Source of the DNA: Piezodorus guildinii
Lineage: Eukaryota > Arthropoda > Insecta > Hemiptera > Pentatomidae
Assembly: GCA_023052935.1 (NCBI GenBank)
Contig: CM041298.1
Coordinates: 3,534,001 to 3,598,000, forward strand
DNA length: 64,000 nucleotides
Direction: 5' to 3'
Shown here: piece after piece, positions 34,130 through 45,390 of the stretch
Position numbering within the stretch: position 1 is the first letter of the stretch
How the letters are laid out: each line of letters opens with the position of its first letter
Notes under the pieces: model-generated
The model's database searches: none
What the model saw: only the letters and a program-made list of their open reading frames with translations
Told to the model about the DNA's origin: nothing
Made by a program: the position numbers and the translations under genes

Positions 34130-34680
34130 GGAAGGAGGAGTGTTACTTCATAGGATTGTGTTCCAACAGAACCTTTGTCTTTCCAAAGAGGTTTCTTCAA
34201 GTTTCACTTCAAAGCCTGCCCAACTTGATCATCACTCGATAGAACGCCCTATCTTAGCGTCGTCGCTATATATAGAACAGATCGCCTTCATTCGAATGAC
34301 AATATTATTAGAAGAAGAGGAAGGGTTCGATATAGAACACTCCCTCCCATATCACAGTTGCTAAATTTACAATGGCCAGTTGAACTTCCGGCAGTTAAGA
34401 GATGTCCGGTCCATTTCGATATCTGCGAGTCTTAGCTGGTTATCGCATTCGCCACGATCGCTACAGGAAAGGATTCATCCAGAACAGAGCGGAGGAGGTC
34501 GAGTAACGTGTTGAGAGGAAGGTTGATATGGTAAGATCTTGGTCAGACTCGACAACCTATAGGTACCACAACTACCACTACAACCACCTCGTAGGTAGGT
34601 AACTATTGAAGGTGGCTCGATATCGAAGTGGGATATCTTGTTGAGAAATATTAGCTAGCTACGGCTGCAACTTCAACGGG
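34130..34680. other. Unassigned, less AT-rich stretch
   Basis: Composition is more balanced than the neighbours. A 74-codon open frame at 34140-34364 (plus) has no motif I recognise. It could be unique host sequence or an old element. Confidence 0.3.
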
Positions 34681-35600
34681 GTGTGTTTATTTATGTTTAA
34701 ACGACATCTTTCTCAAGGATTTAGAGTTTATCCTAAGGAAAAGTTGTATCGTAACCAAACAAATATCTTTAGTTTATAACCTAGATTCAATTATCGGCAG
34801 AAATGAAAAACATTATTCAAAATTGTTTAAGTTTACTTGTTTGCTATTTTAAAGTGAAGCACAGATAACGAAAGTTTAATTTTGAGAATGTTTAAATGTT
34901 CTCAAAAACTTTTGAAACAACAAAGGCTATCTTATTAGTTTTATTACTATTTTATACTTCAAATAATTTGTTTAAAAATATTGTTTAAATGAATTTTTAA
35001 AAGTTTAATTTGTTTACATAGGAATCCCATTCCTTTTACAGTGAAAGATATATTTTCATGAAATAACTTCAAAGATGAAATAATTGATAAAAAATGTTAG
35101 TTAATTTCGATTTATAACAACTTACCATTTATGTTAACGATTTGGTACGTTAAACGTACGTTTCTAAAATAAATAAATAAAAGACTATAACTTGTACGAT
35201 GCTGTACAACGGTGGCAACATTAAACTATCATTCATAACCTCCCTCTCTACCAATAACATATGTCCATAAGTTTATGACCTTAAAACATTATATTAACTT
35301 TTGAGTACACGATATATTGTACGATTTATTTTATTGCATATTAAAATTTCAATCTTAAAATGTTGCTCCTAACCTCTTAAAATATTTATTTATTATGCGT
35401 CGATACTACTTACTACTTATATTTCAGAAATTATTTTTTGAAGGCTTGGTTACAGAATATGTTTTTTTTCCTTAAAAGAAAATCTAAATTGCAAAGTATA
35501 AACCTTCAGGAATGAATCTCCTAAATGGTAGTAAAAAATGTATCCAAATCCGTCCAGTGTTTCAAGAAAGGGTTCGCGGTATCATTTTATATACAAACAT

Positions 35601-35613
35601 ACACACACACACG

Positions 35614-35647
<34 letters not shown>
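35601..35647. repeat. (CA)n microsatellite
   Basis: An acacac run immediately upstream of the R1-clade fragment. 34680-35600 has no recognisable gene. Confidence 0.95.
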
Positions 35648-35649
<2 letters not shown>

Positions 35650-36192
35650 TATATTACTATCTCACTCAGCTGCTTACGGGGCATGGTTGCTTCAGAGTCT
35701 ACTTAGCCCTTTTCAAAATAGAGGAATCTTCATTGTGCCCATTTTGTGATCCCATAGAAGAAACAGTGGAACATGCATTCTTCTCTTGTTCGGGATTCGT
35801 TCGAGAAAGGTCGGAGATAGACGCTACATTCAGTACAAAAGCATCACCTGAAAATTTAGTCTCCTTGATGATGGCTAGTCAGGAGAAGTTGGAGCGCTGC
35901 AGCTGATTATGCAGCACAAATCTGCAGAAAGCTCACAGCACAGAGAAAGGGAGGAGAGGCGGGGCATCGGCCTAGCTTAAATCAGATGTCCAGTAAAGTA
36001 GATGGCATTTAGCCCTTCTGCCCCCCCCCCCCATGAAGTAATGCTTGACAGCGGTTCCGTGGGGGTGGTAAAGAAGAATTGGGAGGTGGTTTTTTAGTGA
36101 GTAGGAATCTCACACTGTTGTGTAGCCTGACAGTTGCACTTCGTCTGATGACAGATTTTTCCCTAACCGAAAGAAAAAAAAAACAAAAAATA
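35650..36192 (+). mobile_element. R1-clade LINE tail, 5'-truncated, with poly(A)
   Basis: The frame ending at 35906 encodes LLTGHGCFRVYLALFKIEES, then the Cys-Cys-His-Cys knuckle CPFCDPIEETVEHAFFSC (about 35736-35790), then FVRERSEID and SPENLVSLMM. Near 35885 a frameshift moves the reading to WSAAADYAAQICRKL, ending at a TAG near 36012. This GHG.F..YL, knuckle, ENLV series is the C-terminus of R1-clade proteins. A 3' UTR of about 160 bp ends in an A-rich tail (36172-36192). The catalytic RT and endonuclease are missing. Confidence 0.82.
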
Positions 36193-36207
36193 CACACACA
36201 GATATTA

Positions 36208-36210
36208 TAT

Positions 36211-36276
<66 letters not shown>

Positions 36277-36296
36277 TAGATAGATAGATAGATAGT

Positions 36297-36329
<33 letters not shown>

Positions 36330-36352
36330 AGATAGATAGAGATAATAGATAG

Positions 36353-36386
<34 letters not shown>

Positions 36387-36395
36387 AGGGAGAGA
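36208..36395. repeat. (AT)n, (GATA)n and (GA)n compound microsatellite
   Basis: An (AT)n run (about 36215-36272) passes into (GATA)n with small interruptions and then (GA)n to about 36390, directly after the poly(A) of the R1-clade element, where such tails often seed microsatellites. Confidence 0.95.
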
Positions 36396-37105
36396 GATTA
36401 GAATTAGACTTTTATTGTGTTAGGGCCTGAGGTCCTTTCTTACAGACAAAATAATAATTTTTAAACTAATAAATGTGCCAAAAAAACTGAGCTTTAAACA
36501 GTACATATATAACACTAAATAAACACATAAAATAGTAAATATTTTAAATTATACAAACAAATAATAATAAAAAAAATTGATTTATAATACTTAAAATAAA
36601 AACATTAAAACAAAAAAAAAGAGAAAGAGAGAGAGACGAAAATTACCCGTGCAGTGAACTTGTTACAACTTAGACAGTTGAGAAATAAATTGATCAAACT
36701 AAGAATAAAATTTGTCTTCTCGATTCCCCTTCGAGTATTACTGGATGGTAAATAAAGCTCCAGGAACAAAAATCACATTGTTTAATTATTTTATTTTTTT
36801 AAACACGTAAGAAGTCTCAGTAAAAATTATATTTAATAAAATTATTTCTTGTTAATTAACACTTTTAGTGTCAACGACATATCGATATATCGTCCTGCGT
36901 GTAATAGCGCCTTACTATTCTTCCCATTGCCAGAAAATTTAATCTCTAAATAAATTTATAAATGATCTAATTTGATTGTAAATTATCAAATTTCGTTGAC
37001 AAAGAATTTGTAAACCGGTTTGGGTCTGACATTTTACACCTTCTATACCGGAGTGTGCTGAGACTCGGGATACCATGGACGCTCGGCACCTTCTAGGTCC
37101 AAAGT

Positions 37106-38446
37106 CGGACTATTTATGATAGATAGAACTCAATTATTTATGATAGATAGAACTCAATTATTTATGATAGATAGAACTCAATTATTTATGATAGATAGAA
37201 CTCAATTATTTATGATAGATAGAACTCAATTATTTATGATAGATAGAACTCAATTATTTATGATAGATAGAACTCAATTATTTATGATAGATAGAACTCA
37301 ATTATTTATGATGTAAATTATAATTTTTGAGAAGAATTGAACTTTTTACAATTAAATTCTATGGATGATGGAACTCGAATTATCATGATCGACTTCTAGT
37401 CCAAAGTTATTTATGAACTCAATTATTATGATAGATAGAACTCAATTATTTATGATAGATAGAACTCAATTATTTATGATAGATAGAACTCAATTATTTA
37501 TGATAGATAGAACTCAATTATTTATGATAGATAGAACTCAATTATTTATGATAGATAGAACTCAATTATTATATGATAGAATATGATAGTGAACTCAATT
37601 ATTTATGATAGATAGAACTCAATTATTTATGATAGATAGAACTCAATTATTTATGATAGATAGAACTCAATTATTTATGATAGATAGAACTCAATTATTT
37701 ATGATAGATAGAACTCAATTATTTATGATAGATAGAACTCAATTATTTATGATAGATAGAACTCAATTATTTATGATAGATAGAACTCAATTATTTATGA
37801 TAGATAGAACTCAATTATTTATGATAGATAGAACTCAATTATTTATGATAGATAGAACTCAATTATTTATGATAGATAGAACTCAATTATTTATGATAGA
37901 TAGAACTCAATTATTTATGATAGATAGAACTCAATTATTTATGATAGATAGAACTCAATTATTTATGATAGATAGAACTCAATTATTTATGATAGATAGA
38001 ACTCAATTATTTATGATAGATAGAACTCAATTATTTATGATAGATAGAACTCAATTATTTATGATAGATAGAACTCAATTATTTATGATAGATAGAACTC
38101 AATTATTTATGATAGATAGAACTCAATTATTTATGATAGATAGAACTCAATTATTTATGATAGATAGAACTCAATTATTTATGATAGATAGAACTCAATT
38201 ATTTATGATAGATAGAACTCAATTATTTATGATAGATAGAACTCAATTATTTATGATAGATAGAACTCAATTATTTATGATAGATAGAACTCAATTATTT
38301 ATGATAGATAGAACTCAATTATTTATGATAGATAGAACTCAATTATTTATGATAGATAGAACTCAATTATTTATGATAGATAGAACTCAATTATTTATGA
38401 TAGATAGAACTCAATTATTTATGATAGATAGAACTCAATTATTATA
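37106..38446. repeat. 24-bp tandem array, ~50 copies
   Basis: Unit atgatagatagaactcaatt plus attt. Two blocks (about 37106-37315 and 37420-38446) are separated by about 100 bp of degenerate sequence. Most units in the second block are identical, indicating recent expansion or homogenisation. The 24-bp period gives open frames of eight-residue MIDRTQLF repeats; I see no evidence of translation. 36400-37100 has no recognisable gene. Confidence 0.97.
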
Positions 38447-38947
38447 TCATTTATAATTGTGTTGATCATATTATTTTTTCAATTGATATTGGAGAATCAT
38501 TGTAATTGCTTTATTCTCCATTTTGTCCCGAACACGTAGTATTTTAAAAAAATATAAATTTATCATTTGCAGTTTGGTTTTTATAAGCGTTTTTCCAAAT
38601 CGTTGCATATTTGTCAAATTCGGCCGGTTATCTTCGCATAGGCACTATTTTTTTGTTCGGCACTAAAAGAGTTAAGATATTTACCAACCTTTCTTAGAAG
38701 TAATTTGCAAATTTGTTTATAAATACCAATAACATACCATATTTTATTTAGGTATTTTAAGAGGTTATCCATGATTTACTGATGTAAACCATAGGTCGTC
38801 TCAAACCTTTCTGTGGCAGTGTATATTCAATATATAGAGGAATCATTTATTGATCAACTTTTTTTATTAGAAAATAATGGAGATGTGTGTTTGTGCAGTT
38901 TTGGTAAGAATTCCAAATTAAGTTAAAATTATTATTAGAGATGATGC

Positions 38948-39240
38948 TTTTTGTTTGTTTATTTATTTAAGGTCACTTTATGCTACTGTGGCTAATCGGA
39001 CTATGCTACAGTGGGAGTCCTTAATTTTAGTCTATCCAAGTTTTAATAGGATAGCGATCTTTAACGAGTACCTGACATCGCACAGGCTCGGGCCCACCTT
39101 TTAACGTCCCCTACGAAGGACATAACTAAGGATTTTTTACTCCCATTAAAAAATCCTAGGGCCACCAACGGGTTTGAATCCGTGACCTTTGGCATAGGAG
39201 GATGTTATGCTAACCACCCAGCTACAAGTGATCCCTATGT
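38948..39240 (-). mobile_element. SINE-A copy 4, full length with 8-bp TSD
   Basis: Minus-strand tail (tttgtttgtttatttattta) at the left and tRNA-like head at the right (ctacaagtgatccc). The 8-bp gatgatgc occurs at 38940-38947 and 39241-39248, a plausible target-site duplication. Confidence 0.88.
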
Positions 39241-39384
39241 GATGATGCCGTGCAAAGGAGTACAGGTTATGTTTGGTAGCATAATAGCAGCTAGCAGAAC
39301 TGTGACAGACAAAGTATAGAATTCGTCACATTAAAAGGGATAGACAATCTAATGATAAGTTTAACAGTAAAAAAAAAAAAATAA

Positions 39385-40360
39385 ACAATGGTTTATTATT
39401 TCCAAATAACAATATTAGGGCATAAATGTTTACATATGGGTATTGATAGGCAATGAAGTTATATGAAAAGCGATATTTCAAAGAGCAATGACATATCACT
39501 AATGCTTATTTCAAAATGATATATGTTTGCTAGTTCTTAACCAATTTCAATCATTATTCTTTTGTATTTATTTATTTCTAATTGGGAGGAACGGATTTTT
39601 TATATTCCTAATTCAGATTCTACGCATCTTGAAACGTAAGCCATCAAATTTTGAAGGGGGTGGGGGTAATTTTTTTTTTTTGTTCGCTCACAATAGTTCA
39701 TTATTGGAAATAACAAACCAAAAGCATTTATACTCGACTGTTTTAGGTTAAAAAACACAAATAAATGTTTATCTCTAACTTTCAAAAATAACTGAATTGA
39801 ATTAAACCAGCTGCTATTTTAAAAATAACCAGCTGATATCAACGCCTAGGTGTTAGCATCATCGTTGCATGGAGTAGTATTTTTGTGGCAAATACATTGG
39901 TCCAGTAGTTTCCGAGAAATGCCGCAGACAGCGGACAAACGGATTTTTTCTTGAAACATAATCTCTCAAATTTGATGGAGGGGGGAATGTTTTTTTTATT
40001 TTTTTGTTTGTTTATTTATTTAACGTCACTTTATGCTACAATGGCTAATCGGACGATGCTACAGTGGGAGTCCTAAATTTTAGTCTATCCAAGTTTTAAT
40101 AGGATAGGGATCTTTACGAGTACCTGACATCGCACAGGCTCGGGACCACCTTTTAACGTCCCCTCCGGAGGACGGCATAACTAAGGATTTTTTACTCCCA
40201 TTAAAAAATCCTAGGGCTACCTGCGGGTTTGATCCCGGGACGTTTAGCATAGGAAGCTGTTATGCTAACCACCCTGCTACAGGTAACCCCATTATTTTTT
40301 TGTTCGATTACAAAGATTAATTGTTGATAAATAATAAACTAAAATTAATTTTCGTCATTT
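39385..40360 (+). mobile_element. Family Z copy interrupted by SINE-A
   Basis: Begins caatggtttattatttccaa and continues through tgaaacgtaagcc, aggtgttagcatcatc and agtagtttccgagaaatgc to a T-rich block at 39990. A SINE-A sits in the T-rich block, and the family sequence (tgttcgattacaaag) resumes at 40301. Confidence 0.72.
40006..40291 (-). mobile_element. SINE-A copy 5, full length with 10-bp TSD
   Basis: Minus strand, head at the right (cctgctacaggtaacccc), tail at the left. The direct repeat ttattttttt at 39996-40005 and 40292-40301 flanks it inside family Z. Confidence 0.88.
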
Positions 40361-41774
40361 AATGTCTTGCTATTTCCGGAAACAAAAATCCACTGCTGAG
40401 ACAGTTAACAAAACTCGCAGTGTGTAGGAAGACGGTGCCTCAGGAGAAAGCACCGCCCGAAAGTGGTTTGCTCGGTTCAGAACTTGGAAATTGTGACTTG
40501 GAAGACGCAAAGCGCTCGGTATATCCTTCAACTGTTGATGAGGACCGAATTAAAGCATAAATATTCAAAAATATTTAATTTTTGATGAAATAACCAAATT
40601 ATATAATTCATATAAAAAATTGTTTACAAGAATCTAAAAGTTTTTATTGAAATGACCGGTAAACAATCCAATACTTTGAGAATACGATTCGTGGCTATTT
40701 CCCGGCTAGAGGACTCACTGACAGCCACCAAAGCTTCTAATATCAGTCATATTGGTATCAATTATAGAGACGTTGTCTATTATAAATAAAAATATCATTA
40801 AAAATTCTTTATATAGAATTTAACTATGAGAACCAATATAAGAGGAGATCTTTGAGTTCTCAACCAAATACTCTTCATAGCTTAAATTAATCTTCAACTT
40901 AATATTTATTCTTGTAAGACTCTTTACTTGAATTGTATATTAAATGATTTAAGGAATATATGATTCTATTTTATCTTAGTGATATAATAACTAAACAATT
41001 TAAATTAATACAACGGTAATACCTGTAATTTTACAATCAAAACAAAAATATATATTCTACTCACTGACAATAGTGCCCTCCACACATTCATTGTTATTTC
41101 AAAACTTACCTGTAAACAAAAATAAAATAAAATAAATTAAGATATAATATTAATAATTATGAAAGTATTTATTTAATTTTATTAACCTATGATTCCCATC
41201 AGCACAATATTTTACATTAAGTTATGAATAAGTCAGAGAAAGAAAATTATTTTCGATTTACAGATATTAATACATAAGTCATTGTAGAGAGAAATTAATC
41301 TTGATCACTTGCAATTTGTTAATCATTAGAAATTGTTATATCAATATTAAGTTAAAATTGACTTGGATAAATTGCAAAACTCTTTTATTACCTACTTAGC
41401 GGGCAAAATATGAAGTTCCAGATGTGACTGTCTACGTGAAAATTAATGTAATGTAAACATTATTAAAATTTCCTTACAACATGCATCTATCCAAACCTTA
41501 GGAGTCATTTTTCAAGTTTTATATTGTATCAGAAATTTTAATTGTATATTTAATTGTGTACACTATTTCATTTTAAATAAAGCCTACATTAATCTAAAAA
41601 ATATATTATTGAATGGATTTTCCAGTTTTTATAAAATAAAATAAAAAATGAGACACTGATTTTCAAAAAATAATAAAAGGAAATTTTATCAAGTTTTAGG
41701 TTTTGGCACATTTCAATCCTAATCGTTTAGTTACATACTTCATCGCAGAGCAAATAAAAAAAGCTGCAAATTAA

Positions 41775-41960
41775 TACACAATGGTTTATTATATCAAAAT
41801 AACTATATCAGTGTTCGTACTCTCAACAGCGGTTAATCGGATTTTTACTTTTTTTAAATTCGTTATTCAGGTTTGACGGATCTTGAAACGTAAGATTTCA
41901 AATTTTGAGAGGGTATTATTTTGTTTTTGTTTTTCCATACAGTACTCAAGACTTTACAAA
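41775..41960 (+). mobile_element. Family Z scrap
   Basis: Has acacaatggtttattata, then skips to gcggttaatcggattttta, cggatcttgaaacgtaag and ttttgagagggt of the family Z 3' part, so an internal deletion joined the ends. 40360-41770 is AT-rich and holds no recognisable gene. Confidence 0.6.
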
Positions 41961-42034
41961 CAAAAGTGTTGGTCGAACGTAAGTTGTTAAAATAAATGGA
42001 ACGTTGTTATAAATCAAAATATTAACATTGTTTC

Positions 42035-42172
42035 TTTCTGTATTTAAGATCACTTTATGCTACTATGGCTAATCGGACGATGATACAGTGGGAGTCTCAA
42101 ATTTTGCCTATCTAGGTTTTATTAGTATAGGGATCTTTAGCGAGTACCTGACATCGCACAGGCTCCGGACTT
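42035..42172 (-). mobile_element. SINE-A copy 6, head missing
   Basis: Only the 3' half: cactttatgctactatggc, gcctatctaggttttatta and gagtacctgacatcgcacag. The tRNA-like head is absent, as in 5'-truncated SINEs. Confidence 0.82.
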
Positions 42173-42179
42173 TTGTTAA

Positions 42180-43095
42180 ATTTAAAGGAACAGATGGGGC
42201 GGTCACAAAAACATAGTCCGGATCAAAAAACAGGGGTTTTTATTCGGTTCTTACCATCATTTAGTCCATTCTCTCCTTTAATTTAGCTTTCCTTTAAACG
42301 GGAAAAAAAAATTTTTTTAACCTAGTGATAAAAAAAATATTCCTGAAATATAAGTAGTAATATAGAGGTATAATATAGCGTTGGAAAGGGCAAGAATTTA
42401 GAAAAGTTAATATACAATAAAACAAATAGTACGAGTTAATATAAAGTTATTGTAAGCCCATAAACTTATAAACATATGTTACTGGTAATGAGGGAGGTTA
42501 TAATAATCAAATGTAGAAGATCGTGCAAGTTGTATTGTTCCATTTGGTACGCAAGGTTTTAGAAACAATATTAAGATATAAGTTGACATAAATCTATGAA
42601 CTAAAGTTCTTATTAATTATTTCAAATCAAGAATATTTCACGAAAACAGATGTTTCACAGTGACGTAAATAGGATTCCTAAGGAAACACAATTTAACGTT
42701 TAAAATGTAATTTAAATTGTTCATTTGAAATATAAAATAACAAAAAACGAATAAAATTAAATGGTTATGAACATAATAGAATAGGAACCTTTGTCGTTTC
42801 TGTAGTTTTACATTGCAATAGTTTTCTTTATATAAAAAAATTAAATTTTCCGTTACCTGTGCCTCACTTTTAAATAACAAACAAATAAACTTAACTAATT
42901 TTAATATTTTTTTTTTTTTCATTTCTCGCGATGATTAAATATAAGAATGAATGGACGTTAGAAAATAAACACCTTCCCTGCTCTTTGCACCTTTCGTTAG
43001 GATAAACAAATACTCCCAAAGCGACAAACCCTAAATCGATGAGGCTGAGATTTTTTTAAACATGAATGACACATCATTCAAAGTTCAGCTGTGCG
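42180..43095 (+). mobile_element. Family Y copy, uninterrupted
   Basis: Collinear with 8010-8110 joined to 10821-11450. It shows the pre-insertion state for the Jockey element at 8111-10809. Confidence 0.75.
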
Positions 43096-43164
43096 AAGCT
43101 GGACCGGGTCGCTCGTACGTACCTTATAATATATCGAATGAAAGTTCTTCATAAGGACAGAGGA

Positions 43165-43480
43165 CGCGCGTGACCTAGTAGTAGCTAGAGCACAATAGTA
43201 CTAGTAGGTCTGCCTAGGCCCCGGAGTTCGAACCCGGCCGTGGCAGGTGATATATTTATATCCTCCTTGGGCACACCCTGCCTCTATTAAGGACCTGCCA
43301 CGTGACCCCTGCCTCACCTGATCACCTCCATGCACAGCCGTTGGTTGGCAGGGTAACTGCAGGGACAGAAAACTGCAATAACCCGTTCTAATAACAATAT
43401 CGGGCACACCAGAGGAGATATTTCCAGGCCGCTAGCCATCCAGGTGAAGGACCGTGTTATAGCTGAGGCAGTGGACATCA
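43165..43480 (+). mobile_element. SINE-B copy 3
   Basis: Head gacctagtagtagctagagc and B-box gagttcgaaccc (43224-43235), then ccttgggcacaccctgcctc and tattaaggacctgcc. The body continues to about 43480 and differs from the 30.9-kb copy in the distal half. Confidence 0.75.
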
Positions 43481-43739
43481 AGGATTATTATAACACCGAC
43501 AATAATTAGATTATCCGTTTCCGTTCCAATATCAATAATATCCATTTAATACATCTTTAGGGTTAGTCTTGTTTTTTTGTCAACTTTCAGGATATTTCCG
43601 ATCCTTAACCATATACTTATTTAGCCCTCAGTTTAAACAGTAGCCAAAACAATCCCAAATGTGCCTTAACGGTTTTGATTATTTTCTTAAGGTAAAACTA
43701 GTTATTAAAACATTATACACAGCAAAATATTAGTGATCA

Positions 43740-44250
43740 GCGCTCCCCAGGACTCGCGTAAAAAATTGGAACCTTTCAGCGCAACAAAACACATTTTATT
43801 TAATTTATCTGGTTTTAGTGAAGGCAGAATAAGTTTGGTGTCAAAATCACCCTCACTCATATCGAAATAATGAAAAAATAAGTCATTAAAATATCTATGT
43901 GTCTTGCTTGGTAATGATCCTGAAAATATAAATAATCTCGCCGAAAAAGTGTTTTTAATAAGGTTTCTCAAAACCTGTGTTCCTCACTCCAAAAATGAAT
44001 CTTAATCTCATCATAGTTTTTAAGAAACCTTATTAAATTAAAAATACTGTTTTGACGAGATTACTTATATTTCAGGGTTATTACCAAACATAAAACTTTA
44101 ATATTTTAATGGCTTATTTTTTTAATTATACCGTTTTGAAATAGAGAAATTTTGACAACAAACTTATTTTTCCATGTTCACTATAACCAGAGATATTAAG
44201 TACAATAAAGTTGGGCCTTGATATTTTGCAGAGTCTAATCGTTTAATGAC
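43740..44250. repeat. Long imperfect inverted repeat (arms ~230 bp)
   Basis: About 43740-43977 and 44020-44250 are inverted complements: left arm minus strand and right arm plus strand share gaaaccttatta, tctcg.c, tatttcagg.t, cattaaaatat, ttttgaca.caaacttatt and ttcacta.aaccaga. The spacer is about 43 bp. A minus-strand open frame (43705-43971) covers the left arm; the right copy has no matching frame. Either a foldback element or two head-to-head copies of a repeat. Confidence 0.75.
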
Positions 44251-44659
44251 TAGTTTTACTTTTAAAAATTTCATCATTTGGGACCTCTCCTAGTTAGCTG
44301 ATGACTTGGGTCAACAAACATAAACGTATTTATTACGTTATATCCCATAAGGAAAATGGTAGCAGTGATTAGATACTCATCCACACAATGTTTAAAAACC
44401 TAATACAAAAAAAATAATGATATAAATTAAAAAAATCAAAACAAGAGAAGACCTTAAACAGAGAACTACCTTTATATGTAACATAACATAATTAATATCT
44501 ATTCGACCCAAAAATACATTTTTTTTTTTTTATTATATTTATATTTATGTATAATGAAATAGGACAAAATATTTATATCTGCTACTCAATTTCACGTGGA
44601 ATATTTTTATATAAGTAAAGAAGATAACTTAATTATTAAAATCTTTAAATCAAGCGAAT

Positions 44660-44840
44660 CTTATCAATATGATGAGATAATCATTTGAAATCAATACATT
44701 ACAATAAATATATATTAGGCTTATCAATATGAGGAGATAATCATTTGAAATCAATACATTACAATAAATATATATTAGGCTTATCAATATGATGAGATAA
44801 TCATTTGAAATCAATACATTACAATAAATATATATTAGGC
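44660..44840. repeat. Three tandem copies of a 60-bp unit
   Basis: Exact 60-bp period (cttatcaatatgatgagata start), copies nearly identical, one t/g difference. 44250-44650 and 44850-45110 hold nothing recognisable. Confidence 0.96.
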
Positions 44841-45111
44841 TTAAAAGATGATAGTTAAAGAGTTGAGTATCCCGTATATCAGAATGGCTTTCATGGATTA
44901 TTAATTTCGCTATTATTCAAAAATTTGATTATTTTTATAGAATTATGTGGTACTGGATTTTAAATGTTTTACAGCACGATTTCACATACCCTAATCAATG
45001 CAACATTTAGATCAAACACTTAAAAAAAATAAAATGCGAAAAAAAACTTTTTAAAATAAATATATGATAAGGTTGAGATGAAAGGCAATAAGTTGACCGT
45101 GTGGCTTTAAT

Positions 45112-45390
45112 TTGGCTATCAGCAATGTTGCCAGATCTACCAATTATATTAACCCAATAACATTAACTTACTTTTAAATCAAATATATAGACATTTAATT
45201 TGTTTTTCTCGAAATATATAATCTTTTTACATGCAAATATATATATTTGCATGTAAAAAGATTATATATTTATATTTATAAACTTTTGTAGGTTTTTAGA
45301 TGTTATTTCACTGTTTAGCTCTGGGATTGTTGGTTCTTAATTTCGCTATCAGCAATGTTGCCAGATCGACCAGTTATGTTAGCAAAATTA
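45112..45390. repeat. Direct repeat pair flanking a perfect 60-bp palindrome
   Basis: About 45113-45157 and 45339-45384 share ggctatcagcaatgttgcc and agatc.acca.ttat.tta. Between them 45212-45271 is a perfect palindrome with 30-bp arms and no spacer, built around gcaaatatatatatttgc. Confidence 0.95.

Noticed and set aside
37605..38456. A 283-residue repetitive protein
   Set aside because: The frame is a by-product of a 24-bp tandem unit without stops; it has no upstream coding context and ends with the array.
45112..45390. Replication origin
   Set aside because: AT-rich palindromes alone do not identify an animal origin; nothing else supports it.
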